Origin: Pseudomonas sp. PSE14
Lineage (GTDB): Bacteria; Pseudomonadota; Gammaproteobacteria; Pseudomonadales; Pseudomonadaceae
DNA: 64,000 nucleotides
Direction of reading: 5' to 3'
NCBI RefSeq assembly: GCF_029203285.1
Contig: NZ_CP115669.1
Coordinates: 3,224,001-3,288,000 of the forward strand
Shown: piece after piece, positions 27,606 to 36,592 of the stretch
Numbering within the stretch: the stretch's first letter is position 1
Layout: each line of letters starts with the position of its first letter
Notes under the pieces: generated by a model
Seen by the model: only the letters and a program-made list of their open reading frames with translations
What the model was told of the DNA's origin: nothing
Databases searched by the model: none
Program-made: the position numbers and the translations under genes

Positions 27606-28730
27606 ATGAACCAGCCCGTCTCCATTGTCTCCGCCCCGGCCGCCGACACGGTCAAACCCAGATCGCGCAAGGCGCTCAAGCTGGCCGTCGTTGGCGCGGC
27701 GCTGCTCGGCGTCGCCGCCTATGCCGGTCACTGGTGGCTCGACGCCCGCTTCCTGGAGGAAACCGACGATGCCTATGTCGGTGGTGACGTCACCGTCATC
27801 AGCCCACGCGTGGCCGGCTACATCACCGAGTTGAAAGTCAGCGACAACCAGTTCGTCCACGCCGGCGACCTGCTGGCGCGCATCGACGACCGCGATTACC
27901 GCGCGGCACTGGCCAAGGCCGAAGGCGCGGTGCATGCCGAGCAGGCGCTGCTGGTCAACGTCGATGCCCAGGCGGCGCTGCAGGACGCGCTGATCCGCCA
28001 GAGCCAGGCGGAAATCGATGCGGCCAGCGCCGAGGAAACCCGCACCCGCGACGACCAGCGCCGCTACGCCACCCTGGTGCGCACCAACGCCGTTTCGGTG
28101 GAGGCCGCGCAACGCGCCGACGCCAGTTGGAAAACCGCCCGTGCCAACAGCGACAAGGCCCGTGCCACCCTGCTCGCCGCGCGCCGCCAGCTGGACGTGA
28201 TCCAGAGCCAGCGGCAGCAGGCCCAGGCCGCTCTGGAGCAGGCGGTCGCCGAACGCGACCGGGCCCGGCTGGACGTGGGCTACACCGAGCTGCGCGCGCC
28301 GGTGGACGGTTACATCGGCAACCGCCGGGGCCGGGTGGGCGGTTATGTTTCCGCCGGCACCCAGTTGCTCGCGGTGGTGCCCGCACAAGGACTGTGGGTG
28401 GACGCCAACTTCAAGGAGGACCAGTTGGCGCACATGAAAGCCGGCCAGGCGGTGACCATCGAGGCCGACATCCTGCCGGGCAAGGTCTTCCACGGCCACC
28501 TGGACAGCCTGGCGCCGGCCACCGGCGCGCAGTTCAGCATCCTTCCGCCGGAGAACGCCACCGGCAACTTCACCAAGATCGTCCAGCGCGTGCCGGTGCG
28601 CGTGCACCTCGACGCGGCGGACGGCAAGCTCGGCGACCTGCGCCCCGGCCTCTCGGTGGTGGTCGAGGTGGACACCCGCGAACACCGCCATGAAGTCGAC
28701 CCGCGCGTGGCCCAGGAGCAGCGGCCGTGA
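27606..28730 (+). CDS. EmrA/HlyD-type membrane-fusion protein
   Basis: 374 residues from ATG 27606. One N-terminal span about 24-44; split lipoyl/barrel domains DDAYVGGDVTVISPRVAGYITELKV and LRAPVDGYIGNRRGRVGGYV; long coiled helices between (residues 95-220). This is the EmrA pattern. Joins the MFS pump encoded next (4-nt overlap) to an outer-membrane channel not encoded here. Confidence 0.9.
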   Translation: MNQPVSIVSAPAADTVKPRSRKALKLAVVGAALLGVAAYAGHWWLDARFLEETDDAYVGGDVTVISPRVAGYITELKVSDNQFVHAGDLLARIDDRDYRAALAKAEGAVHAEQALLVNVDAQAALQDALIRQSQAEIDAASAEETRTRDDQRRYATLVRTNAVSVEAAQRADASWKTARANSDKARATLLAARRQLDVIQSQRQQAQAALEQAVAERDRARLDVGYTELRAPVDGYIGNRRGRVGGYVSAGTQLLAVVPAQGLWVDANFKEDQLAHMKAGQAVTIEADILPGKVFHGHLDSLAPATGAQFSILPPENATGNFTKIVQRVPVRVHLDAADGKLGDLRPGLSVVVEVDTREHRHEVDPRVAQEQRP

Positions 28731-30289
28731 GCTTCTGGTCGGATGACGTGGTGGCCGTCGAGAGCCTGTCCACCCGGCAGAAGGTGATCGCCTTCGCCTG
28801 CATGTGCGTGGGCATGTTCATCGCCCTGATCGACATCCAGATCGTCTCCGCCTCGCTGCGCGACATTGGCGGCGGGCTTTCGGCGGGCGCGGACGACATC
28901 GCCTGGGTGCAGACCAGCTACCTGATCGCCGAGATCATCGTCATCCCACTGTCCGGCTGGCTGTCCAAGGTGATGTCCACCCGCTGGCTGTTCGCCGCCT
29001 CGGCCCTGGGCTTCACCCTCACCAGCCTGCTCTGCGCCATGGCCTGGAACATCCAGAGCATGATCGCCTTCCGCGCGCTGCAAGGGTTTCTCGGCGGTTC
29101 GATGATCCCCATGGTGTTCACCACCGGCTTCCTCTACTTCGACGGCAAGCAGCGCGTGGTGGTGGCCGCCACCATCGGTGGAATTGCCTCCCTCGCACCA
29201 ACCATGGGCCCGGTGGTCGGCGGCTGGATCACCGACATCTCGTCCTGGCCCTGGCTGTTCTACATCAACCTGGTGCCCGGCCTGTTCGTCGCCGTCGTGG
29301 TGCCGATCATGGTGCGCATCGACAAGCCCGACTGGTCGCTGGTGAAAGGCGCCGACTACCCGGCCATGCTGCTGATGGCGGTATTCCTCGGCTGCCTGGA
29401 ATACACCATGGAGGAAGGCCCGCGGTGGAACTGGTTCAGCGATGACACCATCCTCGCCACCGCCTGGATCTCCGGCCTTACCGGCGTGGCCTTCATCGCC
29501 CGCAGCCTGACCTCGAAGAACCCCATCGTCGACCTGCGCGCCCTCAAGGAGCGCAACTTCGCCCTGGGCTGCCTGTTCTCCTTCGTCACCGGCATCGGCA
29601 TCTTCGCCACCATCTACCTGACCCCGCTGTTCCTCGGCCGGGTGCGCGGCTACAGCGCCCTGGACATTGGCCTGGCGGTGTTCTCCACGGGCATTTTCCA
29701 GGTCATGAGCATCCCGATCTATGCGGCCCTGGCCAAGCGCTTCGACCTGCGCTGGATACTGGCGCTGGGCCTGGGCATGTTCGCCCTGTCGATGTGGGAG
29801 TTCTCCCCGATCACCCATGACTGGGGCGCCGCCCAGTTGATGCTGCCGCAAGCGCTGCGCGGCATGGCGCAGCAGTTCAGCGTGGCCCCCACCGTGACCC
29901 TGGCGCTCGGCTCGTTGCCGCCGGCACGGCTGAAACTGGCCTCGGGGTTGTTCAACCTGATGCGCAACCTGGGCGGGGCCATCGGCATCGCCGCCTGCGC
30001 CACCGTGCTCAACGACCGCACCAACCTGCACTTCCTGCGCCTGGCCGAACACCTGAACGCGCGCAACGAAGCCCTCGGCGACTGGCTGGCGCCGCACTGG
30101 GACGCCGCCGGGGAAGTCAGCCAGCAGGCCCTGCGGCAGCTGTGGAACCTGACCTTCCGCGAAGCGCAGACCATGACCTTCTCCGATGCCTTCCTGATCA
30201 TCGGCGTGTGCTTTGCCGTCACGCTGCTGCTGATCCCGCTGATGCACAAGATCGCCCCGCCGTCGCAGCCGTCGGCCGACGCCCATTGA
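28727..30289 (+). CDS. EmrB-type DHA2 MFS exporter (14 spans)
   Basis: 520 residues from a GTG overlapping the emrA stop. Fourteen hydrophobic spans; DHA2 motifs IALIDIQIVSASLRDIGGGL in span 1 and LFAASALGFTLTSLLCAMA; motif C-like GGIASLAPTMGPVVGGWITD. Exports hydrophobic toxic compounds with EmrA. It adjoins the steroid genes (tesG) convergently; steroid or aromatic intermediate efflux is possible but unsupported. Confidence 0.9.
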   Translation: MSFWSDDVVAVESLSTRQKVIAFACMCVGMFIALIDIQIVSASLRDIGGGLSAGADDIAWVQTSYLIAEIIVIPLSGWLSKVMSTRWLFAASALGFTLTSLLCAMAWNIQSMIAFRALQGFLGGSMIPMVFTTGFLYFDGKQRVVVAATIGGIASLAPTMGPVVGGWITDISSWPWLFYINLVPGLFVAVVVPIMVRIDKPDWSLVKGADYPAMLLMAVFLGCLEYTMEEGPRWNWFSDDTILATAWISGLTGVAFIARSLTSKNPIVDLRALKERNFALGCLFSFVTGIGIFATIYLTPLFLGRVRGYSALDIGLAVFSTGIFQVMSIPIYAALAKRFDLRWILALGLGMFALSMWEFSPITHDWGAAQLMLPQALRGMAQQFSVAPTVTLALGSLPPARLKLASGLFNLMRNLGGAIGIAACATVLNDRTNLHFLRLAEHLNARNEALGDWLAPHWDAAGEVSQQALRQLWNLTFREAQTMTFSDAFLIIGVCFAVTLLLIPLMHKIAPPSQPSADAH

Positions 30290-30303
30290 GCGGGCCGGAA
30301 ATG

Positions 30304-30340
30304 AAAACAGGGTGACCCTGGTCGCCCAGGAATCACCCTG
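30304..30340 (-). terminator. Terminator of the tesDEFG operon
   Basis: On the minus strand: CAGGGTGA ... TCACCCTG stem, then TTTT, 17 nt after the tesG stop. Confidence 0.65.
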
Positions 30341-30356
30341 CCTGTATTGCCACGTA

Positions 30357-31391
30357 TCAGGTCGGCAGCAGACCCGCCTTGGCCGCCATGGTCAGCGCCA
30401 GGTCCTCGATCATGTCTTCCTGGCCGCCCACGGTGCCACGGCGACCCAGCTCCACCAGCAGCTCGCGGGCGGAGATGCCGTAGCGGGCCTCGGCGCGCTT
30501 GGCGAACAGCAGGAAGGAGCTGTACACGCCGGCATAACCCAGGGTCAGTGCATCGCGGTCGAGGCGGATCGGGTGGTCCATCATCGGCACCACCAGGTCT
30601 TCGGCGACGTCCATGATGCGGTACAGGTCCACGCCGCTGTCCACGCCCATGCGCTTGAGCACGGCGACGAAGACTTCCAGCGGGGTGTTGCCGGCGCCGG
30701 CGCCCAGGCCCGCGACCGAGCCGTCGATGCGTGCGGCACCCGCCTCGATGGCGGCCAGGGAGTTGGCGATGGCCATGCCCATGTTGTGGTGGCCGTGGAA
30801 GCCGACTTCGGTGTTCGCTTTCAGCTCGGCGCGCAGCAGGCCGATCTTCTGGCTGACTTCATCGGGCAGCATGTAGCCCGCCGAGTCGGTGCAGTAAATG
30901 CAGTTGGCGCCGAAGCTTTCCATCAGCCGCGCCTGTTCCAGCAACTGCTCGGCGCTGACCATGTGCGCCATCATCAGGAAGCCCACGGTGTCCAGGCCCA
31001 TCTCGCGGGACATGCCGATGTGCTGCTCGGAGACGTCCGCCTCGGTGCAGTGGGTCGCCACGCGTATGGTGGACACGCCGCAGCCGTGGGCCATCTTCAG
31101 GTGCTCGACGGTGCCGATGCCCGGCAGCAGCAACGCCGAGACCTTGGCCTGCTTGAGCTTGGGAATCACCGCCTCGAAGTATTCGCGGTCGGTGTGGGCG
31201 GGGAAGCCGTAGTTCACCGAGGCGCCGCCCAGGCCGTCGCCATGGGTGATCTCGATCAGCGGCACGCCGGCCTCGTCCAGGCCGGTGGCGACGGAAACCA
31301 TCTGCTCCAGGCTGATCTGATGGCGCTTGGCGTGCATGCCGTCGCGCAGGCTCATGTCGTGCAGGCGGACCTTCTTACCTTGCAGGTTCAT
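30357..31391 (-). CDS. tesG: 4-hydroxy-2-oxoacid aldolase (TesG/HsaF/BphI/MhpE family)
   Basis: 344 residues, the family length. Splits 4-hydroxy-2-oxohexanoate (or -valerate) into pyruvate and propanal (or acetaldehyde). The metal/catalytic motif [16 protein letters not shown] at residues about 9-24 is intact, with further metal ligands in [10 protein letters not shown]. Works as a channelling complex with the acylating dehydrogenase encoded just upstream (11-nt gap). Last gene of tesDEFG. In the steroid pathway this removes the four-to-six-carbon fragment from ring A. Naming: TesG in Comamonas corresponds to HsaF in actinobacteria. Confidence 0.92.
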   Translation of the reverse strand: MNLQGKKVRLHDMSLRDGMHAKRHQISLEQMVSVATGLDEAGVPLIEITHGDGLGGASVNYGFPAHTDREYFEAVIPKLKQAKVSALLLPGIGTVEHLKMAHGCGVSTIRVATHCTEADVSEQHIGMSREMGLDTVGFLMMAHMVSAEQLLEQARLMESFGANCIYCTDSAGYMLPDEVSQKIGLLRAELKANTEVGFHGHHNMGMAIANSLAAIEAGAARIDGSVAGLGAGAGNTPLEVFVAVLKRMGVDSGVDLYRIMDVAEDLVVPMMDHPIRLDRDALTLGYAGVYSSFLLFAKRAEARYGISARELLVELGRRGTVGGQEDMIEDLALTMAAKAGLLPT

Positions 31392-31402
31392 GGTGATTCT
31401 CC

Positions 31403-32311
31403 TTAGCGGGCCGGCAATTGCAGGGCGCCCTGGTGGGCTTGTTCGGCGAACATCTCGGCGGTGCGCAGACCGGCGGCGGTCATGATGTCGAGGTTGCCGG
31501 CGGACTTGGGCAGGTAGTCGCCCAGGCCTTCCACTTCCAGGTACACCGAGACGCGGTTGCCATCGAACACCGGGCCGTTGATCAACTTGTAGCCCGGCAC
31601 GTAGCGCTGCACCTCGCGGATCATCTCGTGCACCGAGGCGCGGATGGCCGCCTGGTCCGGCGCGGTCGCAGTCAGGCAGTGAATGGTGTCGCGCATCATC
31701 AGCGGCGGCTCGGCCGGGTTGATGACGATGATCGCCTTGCCTTGCTTGGCGCCGCCCACCTGCTCGATGGCGCCGGCGGTGGTGCGGGTGAATTCGTCGA
31801 TGTTCTTGCGCGTGCCCGGCCCGACCGAACGGGAGGACACGGTGGCGACGATCTCGGCGTAGTCCACCGGCTGCACCCTTGAGACCGCCGCCACCATCGG
31901 GATGGTGGCCTGGCCGCCGCAGGTGACCATGTTGACGTTCATCGCCAGGTTGCCGGCGTGCTCGGCGAGGTTCACCGGCGGCACGCAGAACGGGCCGATG
32001 GCGGCCGGGGTCAGGTCGACCATGATCACGCCCAGCGCGTTGAGCTTGCGGCTGTTCTCGGCGTGGACGTAGGCGGAGGTGGCATCGAAGGCGATGCGGA
32101 TGTCGTCGTCCAGCACGTGCGGCAGCAGGCCGTCGACGCCGTCGGAAGTGGTCTTCAGGCCGAATTCACGGGCGCGCGCCAGGCCGTCGGAAGACGGGTC
32201 GACACCGACCATCCAGACCGGTTCGATCCACTCGGACCTGCGCATCTTCATCAGCAGGTCGGTGCCGATGTTGCCGGGGCCGATGATCGCGGCCCTGAGT
32301 TTCTTGCTCAT
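31403..32311 (-). CDS. tesF: Acylating acetaldehyde/propanal dehydrogenase (TesF/HsaG/BphJ/MhpF family)
   Basis: 302 residues. Rossmann fold [15 protein letters not shown] at about 10-24; catalytic Cys in [13 protein letters not shown] around residue 128; [19 protein letters not shown] motif. Converts the aldehyde released by the aldolase to acyl-CoA with NAD+ and CoA. Forms a complex with TesG. Nine nt downstream of tesE. Confidence 0.92.
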   Translation of the reverse strand: MSKKLRAAIIGPGNIGTDLLMKMRRSEWIEPVWMVGVDPSSDGLARAREFGLKTTSDGVDGLLPHVLDDDIRIAFDATSAYVHAENSRKLNALGVIMVDLTPAAIGPFCVPPVNLAEHAGNLAMNVNMVTCGGQATIPMVAAVSRVQPVDYAEIVATVSSRSVGPGTRKNIDEFTRTTAGAIEQVGGAKQGKAIIVINPAEPPLMMRDTIHCLTATAPDQAAIRASVHEMIREVQRYVPGYKLINGPVFDGNRVSVYLEVEGLGDYLPKSAGNLDIMTAAGLRTAEMFAEQAHQGALQLPAR

Positions 32312-32320
32312 GGATGACTC

Positions 32321-33112
32321 CTATGCACGGAAGGACACCTGGGCGCTGCCCAGGCCGTCGATGTCCAGTTCGAAACGGTCGCCTGCCTTCGCCGGTTCCA
32401 GTGGTACCAGCGAGCCGGAGAGGATGATTTCGCCGGCCTTGAAGGGGATGCCGAAGGCGCCCAGGGTGTTGGCCAGCCAGGCCACGGCGGTGAGCGGATT
32501 GCCCTGCACCGCCGAGCCCAGGCCCTCGCTGATCTGCACGCCGTTCTTGCGCACGCGCATGTGCAGGTTGGGCAGGTCCAGCTCACGCGGGTCGCGCTCC
32601 ACCTCGCCGAGCACGAACACGCCGCAGGAAGCGTTGTCGGCCACGGTGTCCTGGATGCGGATCTTCCAGTCGTGGATGCGCGAGTCGACGATCTCGAAGC
32701 AGGCCATCACGCATTCGGTGGCCTCCAGCACGTCGGCCTCGGTGACACCGGGACCCTTGAGGTCGCGCTTGAGGCGGAAGGCGATCTCGCCTTCGGCGCG
32801 CGGCTGGATCAGGCGGTTTTCCGACAGCGAGATGTCGGCGCCGTTGGCGAACCACATCTTGCGGGTGATGAACCCGAAGTCCGGCTGGTGCACGTTGAGC
32901 ATGCGCTGCACGGCCTCGGAGGTGACGCCGATCTTCTTGCCCACCAGCTCGTCGCCGTCGGCCAGGCGCCGTTGCAGCATGTGCTGGGAGATGCGGTAGG
33001 CGTCCTCGATGCCGATCTGCGCCCAGCGCTCGGTCAGCGGCGCCAGGGTGCGACCCTCGACCAGGGCGGCGTAGAGTTCGTCGGCGTGCTGCCGCTGGAG
33101 AACCTCGCTCAT
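32321..33112 (-). CDS. tesE: 2-hydroxyhexa-2,4-dienoate hydratase (TesE/HsaE/MhpD family)
   Basis: 263 residues from ATG 33112, overlapping the tesD stop by 4 nt. Metal-dependent hydratase with the family motifs KIGVTSEAVQRMLNV, EGEIAFRLKRDL and CFEIVDSRIHDWKI that carry the acidic metal ligands. Adds water to the dienoate to give the 4-hydroxy-2-oxoacid used by TesG. The substrate call (hexadienoate rather than pentadienoate) rests on the steroid context. Confidence 0.9.
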   Translation of the reverse strand: MSEVLQRQHADELYAALVEGRTLAPLTERWAQIGIEDAYRISQHMLQRRLADGDELVGKKIGVTSEAVQRMLNVHQPDFGFITRKMWFANGADISLSENRLIQPRAEGEIAFRLKRDLKGPGVTEADVLEATECVMACFEIVDSRIHDWKIRIQDTVADNASCGVFVLGEVERDPRELDLPNLHMRVRKNGVQISEGLGSAVQGNPLTAVAWLANTLGAFGIPFKAGEIILSGSLVPLEPAKAGDRFELDIDGLGSAQVSFRA

Positions 33113-33936
33113 GCCGGGGTCTCCTCGAGGAAGGCCAGCACTTCGCGGTTGAACAGCGCACGGTGCTCGACCATCACCCAGTGCCCGCACTCGCTGAGCA
33201 GCACGAAGCGGATGTTGCGGCAGGCGTCCATCAGCGTCTGCGCGCCGCTGGACGGGCAGAATTTGTCGTTCATGCCCCAGAAGCCGAGGATCGGGCAGGA
33301 CAGTTCGGCCACGCGCCCGGCCAGGTTCGGCACCTGCATGCGGGTCAGCACGCAGCGCGGCTGCTCCAGCACCACGGCGACGCGCTCGTTGACCGTCTCG
33401 TCGCTGATCTGCGAGGGATCGAATAGCTGCAGCGAAAGCAGGCGGCGCATGCCGTCGGCGTCGTTCAGCTCGCCGTTGGCGAAGGCGGCGCCCATCTTCT
33501 GGATGCCTTCCATCTGCAGGTAGTACTGCTCCTTCTCCATCAGCCCGCCGGGCGCCATCAGCACCAGGCGCGCGATGCGCTGCGGCTGGTCGAGGGCCAT
33601 CTTGATGGCGATGGCGCCGCCCAGGGAGTTGCCCACCAGGGTGCAGCGCGGGATGTCCAGGGCGTCGAGCAGGCCGAACATGGCGTCGACGAAGAAGTCC
33701 AGGGTGTAGTCGGTTTCCGGCTTGTCGCTGGCGCCGTAGCCGGGCAGGTCCGGGACCAGCACGCGATGGCCGGCGGCGGCGAATTCCGGGTAGTTCAGCT
33801 TGAAGTTGCTGTGGCCGCTGGCGCCGGGGCCGCTGCCATGGATGAACAGCACGGCGTCGCCGCTGCCGTTGTCCAGGTAATGCAATCGGAGTCCGTCGTT
33901 GAGGGTGACGAAGTGCCCTTGCGGCAAGGCGGCCAT
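33109..33936 (-). CDS. tesD: Meta-cleavage product C-C hydrolase (TesD/HsaD type)
   Basis: 275 residues from ATG 33936 (GGAG upstream); the 349-residue longer reading runs through a repeat and the operator and is rejected. Alpha/beta hydrolase: oxyanion motif HGSGPGASGHSNF, nucleophile Ser104 in GNSLGG, Asp in WGMNDKF, His in SECGHWVM. In steroid degradation TesD/HsaD hydrolyses 4,9-DSHA to HIP (DOHNAA) plus the hydroxyhexadienoate. First gene of tesDEFG; the GTCCGAnnGGAC box lies 62 nt before the ATG. Confidence 0.9.
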   Translation of the reverse strand: MAALPQGHFVTLNDGLRLHYLDNGSGDAVLFIHGSGPGASGHSNFKLNYPEFAAAGHRVLVPDLPGYGASDKPETDYTLDFFVDAMFGLLDALDIPRCTLVGNSLGGAIAIKMALDQPQRIARLVLMAPGGLMEKEQYYLQMEGIQKMGAAFANGELNDADGMRRLLSLQLFDPSQISDETVNERVAVVLEQPRCVLTRMQVPNLAGRVAELSCPILGFWGMNDKFCPSSGAQTLMDACRNIRFVLLSECGHWVMVEHRALFNREVLAFLEETPA

Positions 33937-33998
33937 GGCGTCGCTCCAGGGAGGGGAATGTGCCGGGATTATTTCGGCGCCTGGGAGGGCGACACATC

Positions 33999-34010
33999 GT
34001 CCGAGAGGAC
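33999..34010 (-). promoter_or_regulatory. Steroid-regulon palindrome before tesD (box 1)
   Basis: GTCCGAGAGGAC on the plus strand, with ATC before and TA after, 62 nt from the tesD ATG. Best matches: boxes at 51808 and 34320. Confidence 0.6.
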
Positions 34011-34084
34011 TACGGGGGATTTCGTGCGCGATGACCACCCATCCTACGGGCTGATGCCGCCAGGAAAGTCCGTGCCTACGATTC

Positions 34085-34200
34085 CCCCTCACCCCAGCCC
34101 TCTCCCTCCGGGAGAGGGAGCCGTCCGAACCGGCTGACGCCATGGTTACCTCCTGCACCGAACGGTCCCCTCTCCCTCCGGGAGAGGGCTAGGGTGAGGG
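34085..34200. repeat. Palindromic GC-rich intergenic repeat (full copy)
   Basis: Two inverted CCCTCTCCCnnnGGGAGAGGG arms flanked by CCCCTCACCC and GGGTGAGGGG, about 116 nt. A second full copy is at 41788-41908, and half a copy is at 42903-42938. A mobile or REP-like element with no coding content. Confidence 0.8.
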
Positions 34201-34319
34201 GCCGAAGGCCAGCCACGCGCCAGGCTCAACCCTGGCGCAGGGCGTACAACCGTTCGCGGTTGTACGCCGATTTACCTCGCCTACCGCCAACACCATGGTC
34301 GAACATAGGCGCCGCCCTA

Positions 34320-34331
34320 GTCCCTTCGGAC
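34320..34331 (+). promoter_or_regulatory. Steroid-regulon palindrome before the 34.4-kb SDR gene (box 2)
   Basis: GTCCCTTCGGAC, which is GTCCGAAGGGAC on the minus strand, preceded by CTA as in boxes 1 and 3. 57 nt before ATG 34389, in the mirror orientation expected for a plus-strand gene. Confidence 0.6.
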
Positions 34332-34388
34332 GTGGGCGCGAGAGGCCGGCGCGCCTAGGCTGGAAGCCTTCCCCATCGAGGAGCGGAC

Positions 34389-35159
34389 ATGACACGAGCA
34401 TTGGATTTCAGCGGCCAGGTGGTGCTGGTCACCGGCGGCGGCAAGGGCGTTGGCCGGGGCATCAGCCAGCGATTCCTGGAACAGGGCGCCGAAGTGGTGA
34501 TCTGCGGACGCGAAGCCCCCGCGCAACTGCCCAGCCACGCGGGGCGCGAAGCCTGGTTCATCCCCTGCGACGTGCGCGACTTCGAGCAGTTGCAGGCGCT
34601 GATGGCCGCCATCGACGAGCGCCACGGGCGCCTCGACGTGCTGATCAACAATGCCGGCGGTGCACCCTATGCCGATGCCGCCGATGCCTCGCCGCGCTTC
34701 TCCGAGGCCATAGTACGGCTCAACCTGCTGGCCCCGCTGAACCTCTGCCAGCTGGCCAACCAGCGCATGCAGAAGCAGGCCGGCGGCGGCGCCATCGTCA
34801 ATATCTGCAGCGTCAGCGCCGTGCGCCCCTCCCCCGGCACCGCCGCCTACGGCGCGGCCAAGGCCGGGCTGCTCAACCTGGGCCGCTCGCTGGCGGTGGA
34901 ATGGGCGCCGAAGGTACGGGTGAACGCCGTGATCGGCGGCCTGATCCGCACCGAACAGAGCCACCTGCACTATGGCGACGAGGACGGTATTCAGCGCGTG
35001 GCCGACACCATTCCGCTGGCGCGCCTGGCGGAGCCGGGCGACATCGGCGATGCCTGCCTGTACCTGGCCTCGTCGATGGCCGCGTATGTCAGCGGCGCCG
35101 AAATCGCCGTGCACGGCGGCGGCGAGCGGCCGGCCTTCCTCGAAGCGGCGCAGGGGTAA
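34389..35159 (+). CDS. Short-chain dehydrogenase/reductase
   Basis: 256 residues, classical SDR: TGGGKGVGRGI cofactor loop (about 15-25), NNAGGAPY, catalytic Ser in CSVSAVR, and YxxxK as YGAAK. Ends with the usual SGAEIAVHGGGE. Probably acts on a hydroxysteroid or hydroxyacyl-CoA; the substrate cannot be named. It and the following SRPBCC gene (4-nt gap) form a small plus-strand operon behind box 2, which links them to the steroid regulon. Confidence 0.85.
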   Translation: MTRALDFSGQVVLVTGGGKGVGRGISQRFLEQGAEVVICGREAPAQLPSHAGREAWFIPCDVRDFEQLQALMAAIDERHGRLDVLINNAGGAPYADAADASPRFSEAIVRLNLLAPLNLCQLANQRMQKQAGGGAIVNICSVSAVRPSPGTAAYGAAKAGLLNLGRSLAVEWAPKVRVNAVIGGLIRTEQSHLHYGDEDGIQRVADTIPLARLAEPGDIGDACLYLASSMAAYVSGAEIAVHGGGERPAFLEAAQG

Positions 35160-35163
35160 GAAC

Positions 35164-35634
35164 ATGCTCAGCGCCCGTCACGAACTCATCCTCGACCTCA
35201 ACCCGGACGCGGCCTGGAACCGCCTGCGCGACCTGAGCCTGGCGCCGCACTACGTGCCCGGCCTGACCGGCTGCGAATTCCACCCCGGCCCCCGTGACGG
35301 GCTGGGCGCCAGCCGCCGGGTGCTGATGAAGCGCGGCTTCCTCGATGAAAGCGTGGTCGAGTGGCGCGAAGGCCAGGGCCTGGTGCTGCGCCTGCACCGC
35401 GCCGAGCAGGGACCGCCCTTCCCCTTCCGCGAGGCCAGTTTCCGCTACGCGCTGCACCCTGAAAGCGGTGGGCGTACCCGTTTGAGCCTGAGCCTGGATG
35501 GCGAGCTGCGTGGCGGTCGTCTTGGCGAATGGTTGCTGGCTGGTGCGCTGAAGAAGACCGTGGCGAAGATCGCGGTGAACCTCAAGGCGTTTTACAAAAC
35601 GGGCAAGAGCCAGAATCCGGATTACGCTGGCTGA
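35164..35634 (+). CDS. SRPBCC (START/polyketide-cyclase-like) small protein
   Basis: 156 residues from ATG 35164. Starts ARHELILDLNPDAAWNRLRDLSLAPHYVPGLTGCEF, the typical first strand-helix of the SRPBCC fold, which encloses a hydrophobic ligand cavity. No catalytic signature. Together with the preceding SDR it forms an operon in the steroid regulon, so a steroid or CoA-ester ligand is plausible. A related-fold gene occurs at 59311. Confidence 0.75.
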   Translation: MLSARHELILDLNPDAAWNRLRDLSLAPHYVPGLTGCEFHPGPRDGLGASRRVLMKRGFLDESVVEWREGQGLVLRLHRAEQGPPFPFREASFRYALHPESGGRTRLSLSLDGELRGGRLGEWLLAGALKKTVAKIAVNLKAFYKTGKSQNPDYAG

Positions 35635-35683
35635 CCTTGAGTGTCGTCCGTGAGATGGACGTGCGCAGGAGCGCAGCATCCCT

Positions 35684-35752
35684 GTAGGAGCGAGCTTGCT
35701 CGCGAACAATCCCCGCTGCGGGGCCTGGGTTCGCGAGCAAGCTCGCTCCTAC
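35684..35752. repeat. REPIN: two inverted Pseudomonas REP sequences
   Basis: GTAGGAGCGAGCTTGCTCGCGA and its inverse face each other around CCCCGCTGCGGGG. It sits between the convergent SRPBCC and SnoaL genes, where it may act as a bidirectional terminator. A single arm is at 41661-41684, another near 63211-63235. Confidence 0.85.
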
Positions 35753-35777
35753 GAAGAACAAAAGCACGTCCCGGCGG

Positions 35778-36212
35778 TTAGTCCCGTGCCACCTCGAAAT
35801 GCCCGCGGAAGGTCGTCTCGACGATCCGCCACTGGCCGTCGACGCGCCGGTAGCGGTCCTGGTAGAAGCCGCCCAGTTGGCGGGTTGACCCGGTCTCGCC
35901 GTCGCGGTTCTGGTAATGCAGGGCCCAGCGCGCGCGGGCGTTGTCGGCATCCTCCAGCTCGATCTCCGGGTTGGCCGCGTGGTGCAGGTCGATCACCCGT
36001 GGCACGCAGGCCAACTCCTGGTACAGCGCCAGGAACGGCTCGCGGTCACGGAATACGCCCAGCGGGCCGTAGTCGATCAGCACCTCGCCGCCGGCGAAGC
36101 ACGCGCGAATCGCCTCCACGTCCTTCAGGTCGCAGGCATTGAGGTAGCGGTGCTTGAGTTGGCGGATGGCTTCGAGCGCCTCCAGGCGCTCGAGTCGTTG
36201 TTCCAGGTTCAT
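35778..36212 (-). CDS. SnoaL/NTF2-like protein
   Basis: 144 residues, one SnoaL-like domain: RLERLEALEAIRQLKHRYLNACDLKDVEAIRACFAG, then the beta-sheet with YGPLGVFRDREPFLALYQEL and QDRYRRVDGQWRIVETTF. Such proteins are dehydratases, isomerases or ring-hydroxylating beta-like proteins; this one carries an Asp in the usual DYG position. Overlaps the ketosteroid isomerase gene by 4 nt, so the two similar-fold proteins are co-translated. Function unknown. Confidence 0.8.
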   Translation of the reverse strand: MNLEQRLERLEALEAIRQLKHRYLNACDLKDVEAIRACFAGGEVLIDYGPLGVFRDREPFLALYQELACVPRVIDLHHAANPEIELEDADNARARWALHYQNRDGETGSTRQLGGFYQDRYRRVDGQWRIVETTFRGHFEVARD

Positions 36213-36592
36213 TCCGGTCTCCGTTCCACGTTGAGGTCACCCCAGTAGGCTTTCATCGAACGAATGCGGCCGTGGGCGTCGAACTCCATCACGTCGATCA
36301 CGTGCAGGCTGCAGGGTTCGCCGTTCCAGATCAGGTCGACACGGAACGGCATCGCCCCGCAGCCGTTGCCGGTGACCCGCACCGGCCCGGTGAGCTGGGC
36401 GCTCGCCTCGGCGCGGCCCAGGCCCTCGCGGTAGAAACGGGCGATGGCCTCGATCCCGACCAGGGGCTTGGCGCCCACCGGGTCCTCGACCACCGCGTCA
36501 TCGGCGTAGAGCGACAGGATGCCGTCGATGTCGCCGGCATCCACCAGTTCCACGTAACGCGCCATGCGCCGGCGGACCAGTTGCGCGTCCAT
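36209..36592 (-). CDS. ksi: Steroid delta(5)-3-ketosteroid isomerase (KSI)
   Basis: 127 residues. Very similar to the Pseudomonas putida KSI (from memory): MARYVELVDAGDIDGIL, YADDAVVEDPVG, NGCGAMPFRVDLIWNG and VIDVMEFDAHGRIRSMKAYW. Catalytic set kept: Tyr13, Asp37 (proton carrier) and Asp100, matching Tyr16, Asp40 and Asp103. Moves the C5 double bond to C4 in 3-oxosteroids at the start of steroid breakdown. This is the clearest marker that the locus is for steroids rather than simple aromatics. TGATG overlap with the thiolase gene upstream. Confidence 0.93.
   Translation of the reverse strand: MDAQLVRRRMARYVELVDAGDIDGILSLYADDAVVEDPVGAKPLVGIEAIARFYREGLGRAEASAQLTGPVRVTGNGCGAMPFRVDLIWNGEPCSLHVIDVMEFDAHGRIRSMKAYWGDLNVERRPE

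Larger units (their letters stand above)
33937..34388. other. 452-nt divergent region between tesD and the 34.4-kb SDR gene
   Basis: Contains, in order, box 1 (33999), the full palindromic repeat (34085-34200), a small GTACAACCG/CGGTTGTAC repeat (34241-34269) and box 2 (34320). No gene seen. Confidence 0.7.

Noticed and set aside
30357-33936. Phenylpropionate (mhp) or biphenyl pathway instead of steroid
   Set aside because: tesDEFG-type enzymes alone are ambiguous, but no mhpA/bphA genes are present, while KSI, ipdABC, echA20 and fadA6 are steroid-specific.
35641-35665. Another steroid-regulon box (GTCCGTGAGATGGAC)
   Set aside because: Spacer too long and it lies after, not before, a gene.
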